DNA of 64,000 bases from Siphonodentalium dalli (GCA_032622095.1 CP136064.1:187038209-187102208); one strand, 5' to 3'; shown: positions 52,402 through 64,000, numbered from the stretch's first letter. Translations and numbers: made by a program. The notes: generated by a model from the sequence alone, not told the origin.

Positions 52402-53814
52402 CTAGCAGGGTTACCCGGCGTTGCTCAGGTTAAAGTGATGTGAAACCCTCTGTGGATAGTTGGTGAATACTCTTGCTCTCAACGTGTTACATGTATTCTC
52501 ATACATTGTATATCCAAATGGCATCATAAAACATGATTCTTACATGGAATATAAGTAGTGGCTCACATTGTTAGGTCGGAGCGATTATCATTTTTATCGC
52601 GTTTAATCCGTCCCACCAATAAAGAAGTATTTATTTATTTACAACTGCGATACTTCAGACGTTACATCATGACACATGAACATCATAAACACATTAGTTC
52701 GAAAAAATAAACGACGACAATTGCGTTTTACATAGAGATGTATCAATCAATCAACCAATTAACCAATCAATCTAGTTTATCATTATCTTCATGAAGATAC
52801 AGATGTGTTAAAGATATGGCCAGATGCCCCTCTGTTCTGGTGCTATATACTGGCTAATCATTTTGAGTTTAAAAGAAATGATGTTATGCATGTAGAGAAG
52901 CTACATTGTGCCAGACACAGCGAGCTTTTGAGTTGTTTATGTTAGACGATGAGTCTGTTCTAAAAAATGAAAGAAATCCTCTGTATCGGGCAGATATACC
53001 CGTGTCATAGGATCCTGAAAAGTCATGTGCTACGGACTGCGTTTTCCTTTATCTCAGAAGTAACCATATTTGACTGCACACTGTGACCACTATTTTTGAA
53101 CAGGCCTGCTCTACATATCCATATCTCTTGGCAACTGAAACTTTTGTTGTGGAAAATATATTGAATGGGACAGACTCCATCGTGTTATAATATATACATG
53201 AGCCATTCTAATATGCAATCCTCTGACGATTCAATGTCCCTCAGTTTGAATGAATATATGTATCTCTTAAATAGATTGATATAAAAATACTTTTAATGCT
53301 TACTTCTATGTATCTGTGTTGCTAGATCATTATAGGAATGCCCTGATTTCCGTCCCCATATAAATATAACATTTGAGAAGATATAATTGTTCAAGTGACT
53401 TAATTCGGTCACCATTCGTCAAAATTGTTAAATTGGAATGCCAGAAACTCCTTAGAACGACATGGGGATGGCCTGGGAGATAACTATATATATAACTTTG
53501 TTGGATATCGGCGAATTGAACAATCTTATAAATGCTAGTGAATCTCCTCTCGCCATACATGACCCAAAACGACCCCAAGTGTGATTTAATTAATCATATC
53601 ATTAGAGAAGAACGTGCATGAATTTGGTGGAATAAGTGCTAAATATATGTGTATCAACTGTGGTGCATCTCCCCTCATGCATGACTTGAACCGCGCCACG
53701 TTTGTCATATATAGACCACGTTTTGTAGACTCATGCATGCATTATATAATGGAGATGGTTATATATAAGTTTGGTGGTAATCGGCAACTAAACAAATTCT
53801 TATCATAGTTATTG

Positions 53815-53829
53815 CCCCCCCCCCCCCCA
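53815..53829. repeat. Short poly-C run in Helitron copy 2
   Basis: A C-run stands where copy 1 has CTCCCC-type sequence, which suggests slippage expansion within the element. Confidence 0.7.
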
Positions 53830-54815
53830 TCTCTCACCCACCCAAACGACACCAATTTCGTGTCTTTAAATCACACGTTTATATTCCTCGTATCACGGAG
53901 AAGAATAATATATCAATTTGGTTGAAATCTGCGCTAAAAATAGCCCCTCCCCTGACACAAACAACCTCACTTTAATTTCAACCCACACCATTATCTTACT
54001 CGTAAAAAGTTACCCCTGTTAGACCATATTGGTGCCATCTCGATTGTACCCTTAAAGTTATATATAGAACACAGACAGATATTCGCGAATATTGATTCAT
54101 TGTATTATTTGAGAAGAACGTGTATGAGTTTGATGGTAATTGGCACTAAACATATTTTTATAAGTTTTTGGTGACCCTCCCGTCCCTATTTCGGACTCAA
54201 GCGGCGCCACTTTTGACATCATTAAACCACACACTTAGACTCATTATATAGATGAATATATATAAAATTTATGAAAACTGGTGAGTATACAAATTCGTAT
54301 CAAATTTAGGGCCACCATTGCATATCTCTCACACAGAAAGGCACAAATTTGGCGCATTTAAACCACACGATTCGATTAATCGTATTACGGAGAAGAATAT
54401 GTATCAACCAGGTGGAAATCGGCCCTAAACATATTGTTTATCAAAGTTTGTGTCCATCTCACCCTCTAGGCAACCCTGACTCGAATGCCCCCACTTTTGA
54501 CATCTTTAAACCACACAATTAGTGTAAACATATTTTTATTTCCAAACCAAATAATTGACATAATACACAGATGACATAAATATACAACATATAAGAGTTA
54601 ATTTTGGAAATGAGGATCAGACAACAAGCCCGAGGGCTTATATGAAGTCTTTTCCTCTTTGGCGACATGTCCCTTCCTCAACAAGTGAAGGAGGGTATCG
54701 ATCAGACGGGAAGGGAATGAAATAATGGTTTAGGAGGAGTAGAGATATATATTAACTACATTTGAGTTAGGGATGGAAAAAGGAAGAATATAGTGTTAGG
54801 AATAGCATGATGCAG

Positions 54816-54824
54816 GGAGAGAGG

Positions 54825-54876
<52 letters not shown>

Positions 54877-54910
54877 GAGAGAGAGGAGAGAGAGAGAGAG
54901 AGAGATAGAA

Positions 54911-54983
<73 letters not shown>

Positions 54984-55023
54984 AATAGAGAGAGAGAGAG
55001 AGAGCAAGAGGGTGAGAGAGCAG
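54816..55023. repeat. (GA)n microsatellite, ~200 bp
   Basis: Almost uninterrupted GA/AG with two GATAGAAATAGAGAG interruptions (54903, 54978). It lies in the 3' UTR of the LINE. The Ser/Leu-only open frame across it on the minus strand is meaningless. Confidence 0.97.
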
Positions 55024-55632
55024 AAGACGTGGGGACAGATGAATCGTGAAATGATGACAGCGGTGGGGAATAATTGAGTTGTTGCGTGGTTACAATTATG
55101 CTCGTCTATAGTAAGTTGCATGCGTCAGAAGCCATGGGAGGGGGTCAATCACGTTGGCTGTTAACTGGTTCCATTCGTCAAAAAGTAATCAATTGAACAG
55201 ACACACACGGCTACGAGTGTTCATAATCAAAGTATGTCGTGGAATATCTATATTTCGTGAGAACAAGTACGTATTCAGCAGCACTAACCCGAAACAGGAC
55301 AATTCCCATTTCAAAGGTGTTCACTGTGAATTTCGGAGCATCCCTCATGTGGAATCGTTTCATGTATGTGCAGGCTAATAGCAAGTAAGTAATATACAAA
55401 GGAATCGTTATCGGAAGGCATTTAGTGCTACATATATTCTGGGGAATATCTTGCTGCCGCATAACGCGACCGGAATCCAAAGCAATTTGTTACTCGTTCA
55501 AATCATGGGAATCTTTTTGTTTTCATAATATATGTCTGTACTGCATTAAATATTTGTTTGTTTTCGCGAAGACTAAGCTCCCTTGATCCCCGTAATAGAG
55601 TATTCTCAGATAGGACAACATTGGGTAGTGAA

Positions 55633-56408
55633 TCATATAGTTCCCGTCTGCATGGCCTCTTGATAAAATGTACACTCAAAGAGATAGTGGTAAGTTGTCT
55701 CGAGTTCCCCACATAAACAGAAGGGGAATTGTTTTACATGATTGTCTGTCAGGTCAGAACTCAGGTGGCTGCAGTTCAGTCTTAACCGGGTATGAAGGAT
55801 ATGAGATTTACGGCTTTTACTATGATAAAAATACGCAGGTGGACGTATATTGTCACTGTTGAGTTTCTTTTTGAAATCTTCGATTGTTCTGGTGCCCTTT
55901 GTAGTTTCCGGCAGTTTGTTCCATTCAGTAATTGCAGATGGTAAGAAAGATTCCATATAATAGTCATAGTTAATATTCGAGGGTAGTCTTATATGTTCAA
56001 ATCTGAAGTTGTATCTGGAATTATTTGCCTGGATTGGTCGTACATAATTTCTTAAAATTGATGGAGCAGTTCCACGTATCATTTTAAAAAATTGACATAG
56101 CTTGTGTTTTCTACGACGTGAGGAGAGGAGTTCCCAGCCAGTTTCTGATAAAAGACGCTCGTTACTCGTACTGATGGTTGCACCTGTTACTATTCGGGCC
56201 ATTTCGTACTGAACCTTTTCAATGTCATCACTAAGATAATTAGGGCAGTTATCCCAAACAGGGGAGGCATATTCCAGTATTGGTCGGACAAATGTGTAAT
56301 GTATTTTGTCAAGCGTTACTCTGCTTAGCCTGTATCTATGTTTACGTACTAAGTTTACTCGACTCCACACTTTATCAAGCATAGATTTGATGTGGATTCC
56401 CCATGAGC
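55633..56408 (-). pseudogene. LINE reverse transcriptase, C-terminal part, frameshifted at the end
   Basis: About 258 codons are open from the truncation border. The motif FVRPILEYASPVWD near residues 41-54 marks the segment after the polymerase palm in Jockey/CR1-type LINE proteins. The C-terminal CLCGELETTYHYLFEC is the Cys/His motif that closes many of these proteins. After EAMQT the frame ends at 55633, while the neighbouring frame continues from about 55650 to 55503 with a plausible tail (RRELYDSLPNVVLSENTLLR and on), indicating one frameshift. Palm, fingers and endonuclease are missing because of the 5' truncation, so the copy is inactive. The insertion is otherwise little decayed. Confidence 0.85.
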
Positions 56409-57252
56409 CCACACAATTAGACTCCTGATATCATAGAGATTATTATTTGTAAGTTTGGTGCTAATCCGCGACTAAACAATTTTTTATCAAATTTAGTGCC
56501 CACCCCACCCCATCTCTAACCAAAGCAGCACTAATATGACGTCTTTAAAATCACACGAGTAGATTCCTCATATCATGGATAAGAATGTTTATCAATTTGG
56601 TGGAATTTGGCGCTAAACATATTGTGTACCAATGTTGGTGCCCCTCTCCCTTTCAGTGCACCCCTGACTCGGATGACGCCACTTTTGTCAGCTTAAATCC
56701 ACGCCATTAGACACATCACACCATGGGGATGAATTTGTATAAGTTTCATGGCAATCGGCGACTAAACCAATTTGTATCAGATTTAGTACCCACCGCCCCC
56801 CAAATCTCTCACCCAACGACACCAATTTGGCGTCTTTAAATCATACAATAATATTCCTTGTATCATGGAGAATATCTCAGAAGAATGTGCATCAATTTGG
56901 TGGAATTCGGCGCTAGAATTATTTTTGATCAATTTTGGTGCCCCTCTCCCCTTCCGGGCATCCCTGACGCGAACGGCGCGACATTTGACAAATTTAAACT
57001 ACACCATTAGATTCCTCATATTATGGGGATGATTATATATAAGTTTGGTGGCAATCGGCGACAATTTTGTTTCTGCCCTTCCCCCTTTTCTGTCCCTGAC
57101 AACAACTGCGTCACTTTACAAAATTCTAACCCTCGCCATTATCTTTCTCGTAAAAAGTTACCCCTTTTAGACCCTTTTTGTGCCATCTATGTGGTCCACT
57201 GTGAATTTCTATAGAACACAGACAGACAGACATTCGCAAATATTGATATAGA

Positions 57253-57935
57253 TAACACCCAAGTCTGAGCAAGAAAGTAGGGCTGAGAAATAGTCAACTT
57301 TGGAGAACGCATCTTATCCAATAAAAACGTCATTTCACCTGGTAACGTCGCGGTGCTAAATTTAGAGGGTGTGTTGTACCTATGTATAAACCTACCAGTT
57401 TCCATACTATCAACGGAAACGTATTTGAAATCATATAGCATTTGAGCCGCATGCCGCATTAATCAATAATTCCATCCGAATATTTCGATAATGGTTAGTT
57501 ATATTCGGCGATTGCCCAATTTTGATAGGTTTAACCTGAAAGTGGGACTATGGGGACCACATGTGGTGTTCCAACGCGTCCCAATTTGGATAGAGGTCCT
57601 ATAATATTATAGTATACGATCTTGGAAATTAAGCATTAATCAATCTGTGTTAAGACTCATTTATGCATTTACGCCCGAAACGAAATGAAACTGTGTCCAC
57701 TGGCATAAGTCACACCTATTACGTCCCAGGTTTTCATCATGAACCTTGATATAACCTGAAAATCGAAAACAAATACTGTTGACCCCCAAAAACTGAGCTT
57801 TTTGTCATTCTCGTACACCATTCACAAATTATTCAGAAATGTTGGTGTTATTGGTACATCCAAGAGTGTTAATTATCTATACATGATTGGAAATTGTACG
57901 TGCTGTTTTATTTTTAATCAAGATATATCGGTGAC
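57253..57935. other. No recognisable gene
   Basis: Unique AT-rich sequence between the Helitron and the long-TIR element. No structure seen. Confidence 0.5.
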
Positions 57936-60276
57936 GCGTTATGCAGTAGGTCCCTAGATTTGCGTAGATCTCCGTAGGTCACTCAATTCGCGTAGGTCCC
58001 CGCAGTAATGCAATATATAGTAGGTCTACATGATTTATTGACTGATAAAATGGAATGATACCACTAAATGATCATGTTAAATGTTACTTTGCATATTTTT
58101 TTTTTAATTAATTTCCCAAATCTGATGGGTTTGTTTGCTTAGTGATACTTAGACTAGAGGATGAAGCCTAACTATATTTACGTGATTTCTGATCGGGAAA
58201 ATAAGAGGATTATCTTGCTGGCTTCGGGATAAGATATTAACTGGAGGATAACTGGATATATTTTTGCATTTATTTAGGTTCCCGTAGTAATGCATGCTTT
58301 ATAGAATAAGTAATGCCTAATATTATCAATTAGTGAACATTGTATATGATATTTCGTTGTTTTTTTTAAAATTAAATATCTAATTATATATTTTGTTTAG
58401 CTTAGATGAAAAAAAAATAAGGTTTACCATCCAGTTCATTAAGTTGTGTTAAGATTTAATTTTTTAAGTTAGGACTGACATTGAAGTGATCAGTACGTTA
58501 CTAAACATAACTTATTTAACTGAATGGTAAGTTTAGACAGCCCAACTACATGGGTGACCATTAATCAAATTGTTTGCGAGACTGGGTGTTTTCTTTGCGA
58601 AAAGGATCTGTCCCTCTTTGAAGATTCATTTCGGCAATGTCTGTTGTGATAGGGTTGTGACTAATTATCAACTGGTGTTAGTACTTTTTCACCTACTCAT
58701 AGATGAGTGACAAATAAATAATTAAATTTCAATGTTATACTTACCATTTTATTTGTATACAAATGTAACTACCATGCACGATCGCCTATCTTACTATATA
58801 AATAAAGCCATCTGTTCAAATTTTACAATTAATCAACACCTGTTGAGTAAACGCGGCTACTGTTGATTAAACTTCGCAGAGTGGATTAAAAATTCGCCAT
58901 ACAATTTGAACGGAAAATTGTTTATCCATAGCATTGTAAAAATCGTGGCATAAACAGAGTGGATTAAACTTCCTCCATATACAATTTGAACGGAAAAGCG
59001 TTTATCCATCGCATTTTGTTTCTGAATAAAAAATGTTTCTGAAGCATAAGTTGAATAATTATTATCCGGCTAATTAAGTGATCGTGTTTTGATTGGACAT
59101 ATATTTTTCTAATGGTCATCTCTGCGTTCTGATTGGTCAAATAGTAATGTCGAGTTTTGTGCAGAAGAAATTCGGAATTATTTATTTGATTTTGTGATTA
59201 TTTCCATTAATTTTAATTTTAATTCTAATTAACAAATTATAGCGTTCTGTATTGGTATATTACTACCACCAATTGTAATACTTTTATTTTAATAACATGT
59301 CATATACAGTCTCAACAACTCCAATACAAATTAATTATTTAAAGTTACCATCGGATCGGTATTGGTGTATATTTAAATGAGATATTGAGTAGGATGGCGG
59401 ATACTATATTAATTCGTTTTCCCATTTTATTATTGTGAATTATTTAGTATTCTTAATTAGTATTCTCGATCAGTATTGATATCAATTTAATTTAAGTTGT
59501 AAACCATCTTCAATCGGTGTAATTGTGGAAATAATGTAGTATTGATATATAGAACCAGAAATCGACTATTACTAAAGTTCGGCGACGAAATTGTACAGCG
59601 AAAACATCATCCATTCCAAAAATCCCAAGGATCGGCGAGTAATCATAATGCTATCTACAGGCAATCTAAAATATCACATCCCATATCAAGAAACTAAATA
59701 AATATAACTTACCTTGTACCATGAAAAATATATTTGTTTTATACCATTGCTTGTGCTTCATTTTTTTGTGCTGTCATTTACATATTATGTTATAAACGTT
59801 TTGTTGCATGTTTTGATATTCAATAAACTATGAAAATTATCAAATTATCCTAGCTAACGCATCCATGCCCACTCACCTATAGTGATGAATCGAGAAATCT
59901 GATAATCCTCTTATTTTCTGCTCCAAAAGCCACACAAATCAATGCAAAAATACAATCAGTTATCCTCCAGTTAATATCTTATCCCGAAGCCAGCAAGATA
60001 ATCCTCTTATTTTCCCGATCCGAAATCACGTAATTTTAGTTGGGCTTCATCTTCTAGTCTAAGTATCACTTTGCAAACAAACCCATCAGATTTGGGGAAA
60101 TTAATTATAAAAAAAATATGCAAAGTAACATTTAACATGATCATTTAGTGGTATCAATCCATTTTATCAGTCAATAAATCATGTAGACCTACTATATATT
60201 GCATTACTGCGGGGACCTACGCGAATTGAGTGACCTACGGAGATTTACGCAAATCTAGGGACCTACTGCATAACGC
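57936..60276. mobile_element. Long-TIR element, 2341 bp, superfamily unknown
   Basis: GCGTTATGCAGTAGGTCCCT (57936) is complemented at 60257-60276, and the arms continue inward for ~330 bp at about 95% identity by eye (to about 58270 and from about 59945). The outer arm holds repeated GTAGGTC motifs (GCAGTAGGTC, CCGTAGGTCAC, GCGTAGGTCCC, AGTAGGTCTAC). The interior is very AT-rich and has a 2x ~115-bp direct repeat (TTTGAACGGAAAA..GTTTATCCAT, 58915 and 58988). No transposase and no clear target duplication. Confidence 0.8.
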
Positions 60277-60283
60277 AGTACCC

Positions 60284-60623
60284 TCATCCAATGAATCTCT
60301 ACTGCAGCTACGCCCGTACGTAGAGATCATATTCCACTAGTTCAAAATATGGGAAATTTGTCATATGGTGTGACAGGCATTTGTATGAGTTTATAACATT
60401 GCAAAAACAATATAGGTAATAGTGTATTTCACTGTAGGGGAGGCGCGGCATATTGGAACGTGAGGTATATTGAAATACCCAATATATCTGGGTACTGCGT
60501 TTTTGCAATGTTATAAACTCATACAAATCCCTGTCACACCATATGACAAATTTCCCATATTTTGAACTAGTGGAATATGATCTCTACGTACGGGCGTAGC
60601 TGCAGTAGAGATTCATTGGATGA
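60284..60623. repeat. Near-perfect inverted duplication: 125-bp arms, 90-bp spacer
   Basis: The left arm 60284-60408 and right arm 60499-60623 are exact complements except for one base (C at about 60375 against G-pair). The arms are ordinary unique sequence, not a known MITE end. The left arm starts 8 bp after the long-TIR element. ACGCAGTACCC (60273-60283), just outside the left arm, is complemented by GGGTACTGCGT (60490-60500) at the inner border of the right arm. A transcript would form a 125-bp hairpin. Confidence 0.95.
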
Positions 60624-61770
60624 TCTATGGGATGCTACACATCTTCGTTGAATGCATTTCCCCAAGCTGTCCAGTCACAGTTTTTAAAGTCCCATAATGT
60701 TTTATCAATAGATTTTTCTGATTTGTGGAGCTCAAAGTTGATTATGGAGTCGTCTGTTCGAACATTCCCCTTCCGATCGATGAACCGAGTAGTATCTATG
60801 TTATCTAGAACACGTGAGAAAGTGATATCGATAGATCTATGATATTCATGTCTAGTCCAAGTGTATGCATTCACCAGCAATGTGTAAGGTTGTGGCTGTC
60901 TGTCACATTAAGCAGAGTTCTACCCATACGAACAGATGAGATTTGCAGATATCGTTTTGTGTTTCCCATGCAATGTTCCTACAATTGAAGTCCCATAGAA
61001 CTACTCGACCCCTCTTCGTAATGCACATAAATAAGCCGGACGTGTGAGAATATTATAGAGATAGTGTCTGTGTTGGTACCTAAATGACGTTGTTTTTTGC
61101 TTCCCTATAGAATTAAAAATGGCCGCGCCCATGAAATGTCGTGCAGTGCATTTTGCGTTCTTTCGTGTGTGTTTTTCTCGCAATTTATGCACATCGACGT
61201 ACAATAGAAAGCAAAATCAGAAAGAGACACATTTTGGCTTTAAAAATGTAACAGAAAAAGAAAAAGAACATAAAGGTGAATTAGGACAATTTAGATGATA
61301 GCACAAAATTCCCAAGTTTCGATTTGGCCTATCCACAGCTAGTCCAACAAATTAGACTTTCGGATTAATAGGAATTTTAATATTTGGACATTTATGGACC
61401 TTTTAATCCTTCAGTCTAATGGAACACGTGAAAAATTCGGTGCGTATAAAAGCCGAACACAACCGAACATAACCGAACACAAGTCCAAACAAGAAAACCA
61501 TAGTCAGAAATGGTAACGCCACCAAGATCGTATTATTAGCCATAAATATAAATAATAATACAATTATTCTATAAACTAGCTTTCAAATTTTATGCGGGAA
61601 ATTTGCGTACTTCCATATTTCAAGTTTTCCCCGTTTCTCGTGTCATACATTACTTTCATCAAACTGTCTTCTTTATTACACAAGCTGATAGGCCGACTTC
61701 ACCCGGGCTGTTTCCCATCTGCTTTCCCGGTGAAAGGTGCGATTTGACCTTCAATTGACTATTTCGAAAG
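60624..61770. other. No recognisable gene
   Basis: Some short frames on both strands near 60627-60880 and 61001-61204 show no domain. 61432-61510 holds a short repeat of CCGAACACAA / CCGAACATAA, seen again near 63819-63845. Confidence 0.45.
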
Positions 61771-62280
61771 TCAAGGTCAGGTCAGGGTCATGATTTGTCC
61801 AGTCCAAAACACCCCCACCCGTAGAAAAGTACCCATAGGTATCAAATTTCATCGAAATCCGTCCGTTTTACCCAACTTGACCTTTAATGAACAATTTTGA
61901 AGGTCAAGGTAAGGTCAGAGTCATGATTTGACCGTCCAAAACACCCCCCCCCCCCCCCCCCCCCCCCCCGACAAAAGTACCCATAGGTATCAAATTTCGT
62001 CGAAATCTATCCGTTTTATCCGAGTTGACCTTTGATTGGCCATATTGAAGGTCAAGGTCAGGCCGAGGTCACGATTTGACCCGTTCAAAACTCTCCTCGG
62101 ACCAAAGTATCCCTAGGTATCAAATTTTGCCGAAATTTGTCCGTTTTACCCAAATTGACCTTGCATTGACAGTTTTAAAGGTCAAGGTCAGGTCGGGGTC
62201 ACGATTTGACCCGTCCAAAACACTTCCCGGACACAAATACCCATAAGTATCAAATTACGTTGAAATCTATGGAAAGCCGA
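61771..62280 (+). repeat. GTCAAGGTCA tandem repeat, four ~130-bp units, with a poly-C expansion
   Basis: TCAAGGTCAGGTCAGGGTCA-type unit starts lie at 61771, 61904, 62052 and 62182. Each unit has ATGATTTGACC, CCAAAACAC, AAAGTACCCATAGGTATCAAAT and CGAAATC.TCCGTTTTA. The second unit contains a C-run at 61946-61969 where other units have ACACCCCCACCC or less, which explains its 148-bp length. Confidence 0.9.
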
Positions 62281-62679
62281 GGAGGACATGTTGGTTGCTA
62301 ATTGCTAGATATACGACGCGGTATTTTGAAGGTGTTTCAAACTAGGAGATAGAAGTATTCTGCCTTTCAAATGGTGATGAATTATAGTAGTTTATTCAAA
62401 TTTTATGGCATAAATTGTTATTAAAACCGTATATACTATTAAAAATTAATGACTCGAAAATTAAGTGGGCCTTTAAACAAAGTCACAATTGCATTTAGGC
62501 TCATCTCATACTCGTCCATTCAGCGATATTCTACTGCGCAGTTTGTTATAGCCTCCAGTATTTATTGAGCGTTATACCCCCAACTGTTATAATTCGCCTT
62601 TAGCAGGCGTACTCTTGCCTCAGATTATTGAGATATTAGGTCACACATAATCACATTAAATCGCATCGTAACATAGCAA

Positions 62680-63500
62680 TTGTGTGGGCTCCTTGGCGTG
62701 AATATGTAATGAGAAATAAGGTCATACGTAATGACATTAAACTCAAGAAAACCCTCGAAAACAAAACAAAATCACATTTAATGTTTTACGTTATTTCCTT
62801 CATAAAAAGAATCTTCGTGATAATGAACCCTCTCGTTACTTTAGAATATAGAATTAACCTTAAAATAAAAAAAATCTTTGGAACACAGAACCTTCGGAAT
62901 AACGAACCTTCGGATTGGTGAACCTTCGGAATAGCGAACATTCAGAGAAATTTCGGAATAGTGGACCTTCGGGATAGTGAACCTTCGGAATAGAGACATG
63001 CCCCCCAATATTCATATTATATGCCCAGAGTTCAAAGGTATGGACCCATAAAATTCTAAACTTGGCCCTTAAAATATTGAACTCCAAATTGGAGCACACA
63101 CAGAACACCACTTAAGTCAACTGAACCTATGTCATGTCCCAATGCGGGAGGGTCCATATATACCACAACATTCATAGTATATGCCAAGAATTCAAAGCTA
63201 TGGGCCCACGTAATGACATAAAATCTCAAGAAAACCAGCGAAAACAAAACAAAATCACATTTAATGTTCTAAGTTAAGTTATTTCCTCCTGTATCTGTAT
63301 CGGTGTGCGCGCATGATCAGTTCGGATGTGAGCGCACACTCCATATAAAGAATCTTTGTGAAAATGAACCCTCTCAAATTAGTCTCAATACTTTAGAATA
63401 TAGAATTAACGTAAAAATAACAAAAACCTTCGGAATAGAGAACCTTCGGAATAGCGGACCTTCGGGATAGCAAACCTTCATAATAGAAGCATGTCCCCAC
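62680..63500 (+). repeat. ~480-bp tandem duplication ending in CCTTCGGAATAG minisatellites
   Basis: ACGTAATGACAT (62727, 63209) begins two units with CTCAAGAAAACC, AAAACAAAACAAAATCACAT, TTATTTCCT, TGAACCCTCTC and ACTTTAGAATATAGAATTAA. Each unit ends in a 16-18-bp minisatellite of the form GAACCTTCGGAATAGCG (62885-62995 and 63425-63490). The second unit has an extra insert (CTGTATCGGTGTGCGCGCAT to GAGCGCACACTCC). Confidence 0.85.
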
Positions 63501-64000
63501 AATTACACCGGTGACGTAAACACATGTGCCAATCTTAGTTGTACTCTCGTAATTATCGGTACGATGAAACGGTGACGGAATCTGACGAGGTTTGCCGAAT
63601 GTACAATCACCCAGTGAATTATCGATCGACCATGCGATATCAAAAAACCAAAAGCTAGAAACACCACACTAGGTGGCGTAATAATGGGAAATTTCACGAA
63701 TAAAGTTCATAGGCGTGTGTATTCATGTTCACACTATTAATATACAAAGTTTGGTGGAGTTCGGGCTAATAATAAGTGTTTTATTCGATATTTTGTAAAA
63801 CGCGTTCAGTGTTCGGCATAGAAAAGCCGAACACAAGCCAAACATAACGGCTGTCTAGCTAGGTGATAATTAATATCAGATATATGGTCACTAAGCCGAA
63901 TGGCTTTAATTGTTGTTGGTGGCGGTCTCTCACCTATTGTAGTTCAGTGTTTTGACAGTTAGTTGCAATCAGTATTTGATGGCGCCTACTATTATAGAAA
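63501..64000. other. No recognisable gene
   Basis: Unique sequence to the window end. CATAGAAAAGCCGAACACAAGCC at 63816 echoes 61450-61490. No coding sequence supported. Confidence 0.5.

Larger units (their letters stand above)
54523..56408 (-). mobile_element. 5'-truncated non-LTR retrotransposon (LINE)
   Basis: CCACACAATTAG stands at both borders (54511-54522 and 56409-56420), a 12-bp target duplication within Helitron copy 2; the unoccupied site is preserved in sister segments such as 40681-40692. Minus-strand reading: truncated reverse-transcriptase frame, C-terminal Cys/His region, a 3' UTR with a ~200-bp (GA)n tract, and an end ..AAATAAAAATATGTTTACA without a long poly-A tail. Variable-length duplications and 5' truncation are typical of LINE insertion. 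Confidence 0.92.
52402..57252 (-). mobile_element. Helitron copy 2, minus orientation, with a LINE inserted
   Basis: The minus-strand 3' end is the same as in copy 1 (hairpin, then CTAG at 52402-52405 followed by host T). The 5' end is probably TCTATATCAATATTTGCG, read from 57252 after host A. The body is built of diverged ~160-bp segments like copy 1. Without the 1.9-kb LINE (54523-56408 plus its 12-bp duplication) it is about 2.95 kb. No Rep/helicase protein was recognised, so it is non-autonomous. The 5' border is inference. Confidence 0.72.

Noticed and set aside
54756-55121. 121-codon Ser/Leu-rich frame
   Set aside because: A translation of the (GA)n microsatellite.

Overview
This is nuclear DNA of an animal, most likely a marine mollusc. 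It is AT-rich and holds one spliced housekeeping gene. The rest is mostly repeats of kinds that are typical of molluscs: ~160-bp tandem repeats carried in mobile-element arms, a tRNA-derived SINE, the dispersed 'gggccataactc' repeat ending in GGAC/AGAC minisatellites, and GTCAAGGTCA-rich repeats. There is no bacterial gene organisation, rRNA, functional tRNA gene or CRISPR array. The species call is inference from repeat style.

Host gene. Eight consecutive coding exons of a HEATR6 (HEAT repeat-containing protein 6) orthologue lie on the minus strand between 35029 and 15938. All have GT/AG borders, their phases chain together, and they encode about 403 residues. They cover the N-terminal helical repeats, a lysine-rich and serine-rich linker with a conserved RVSSSESEFSDVEGG motif, and the start of the next repeat block. 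The first exon(s) and the 3' half of the gene were not found in the window. A partial duplicate of the largest exon sits 352 bp upstream of it, with an intact acceptor followed by an early stop.

Mobile DNA, left to right: a 3.65-kb long-TIR element with CACAGTG ends and a 5-bp target duplication (Transib/RAG-like, 702-4355); an AATTGTAATTG-type TIR element carrying ten copies of a GTAACAGGAATGAC motif (about 4424-6580), then a BED-finger reading frame (6779-6931); a 359-bp hAT MITE (8375-8733); a 17-unit ~164/155-bp tandem array with higher-order organisation (11.5-14.5 kb); a second array of the same family split by an 899-bp hAT (17875-18773); piggyBac-like MITEs with TTAA sites (21320-21796, 21985-22198, 26999-27291); a Tigger/pogo-like element (22702-25159) with a two-exon gene for a 74-residue core-deleted transposase derivative; a Helitron ending 33 bp from a HEATR6 splice donor; a pogo/mariner-like element (32005-33480); a 1272-bp hAT (35763-37034); SINEs; a Helitron (38482-~40860); a hAT inside a hAT (41129-43286); a hAT carrying only a BED finger (44969-46269); a long Helitron (52402-57252) with a 5'-truncated LINE inside it (54523-56408); a 2.3-kb long-TIR element of unknown superfamily (57936-60276); and, next to it, a near-perfect 125-bp inverted duplication (60284-60623). 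The right edge holds GTCAAGGTCA and CCTTCGGAATAG minisatellites.

Apart from HEATR6, the only reading frames with recognisable sequence are transposon-derived: the mini-transposase, two BED fingers and the LINE reverse-transcriptase C-terminus. No operon-like or multi-gene system is present. The interest lies in the transposon termini, the spliced mini-transposase and the organisation of the arrays.
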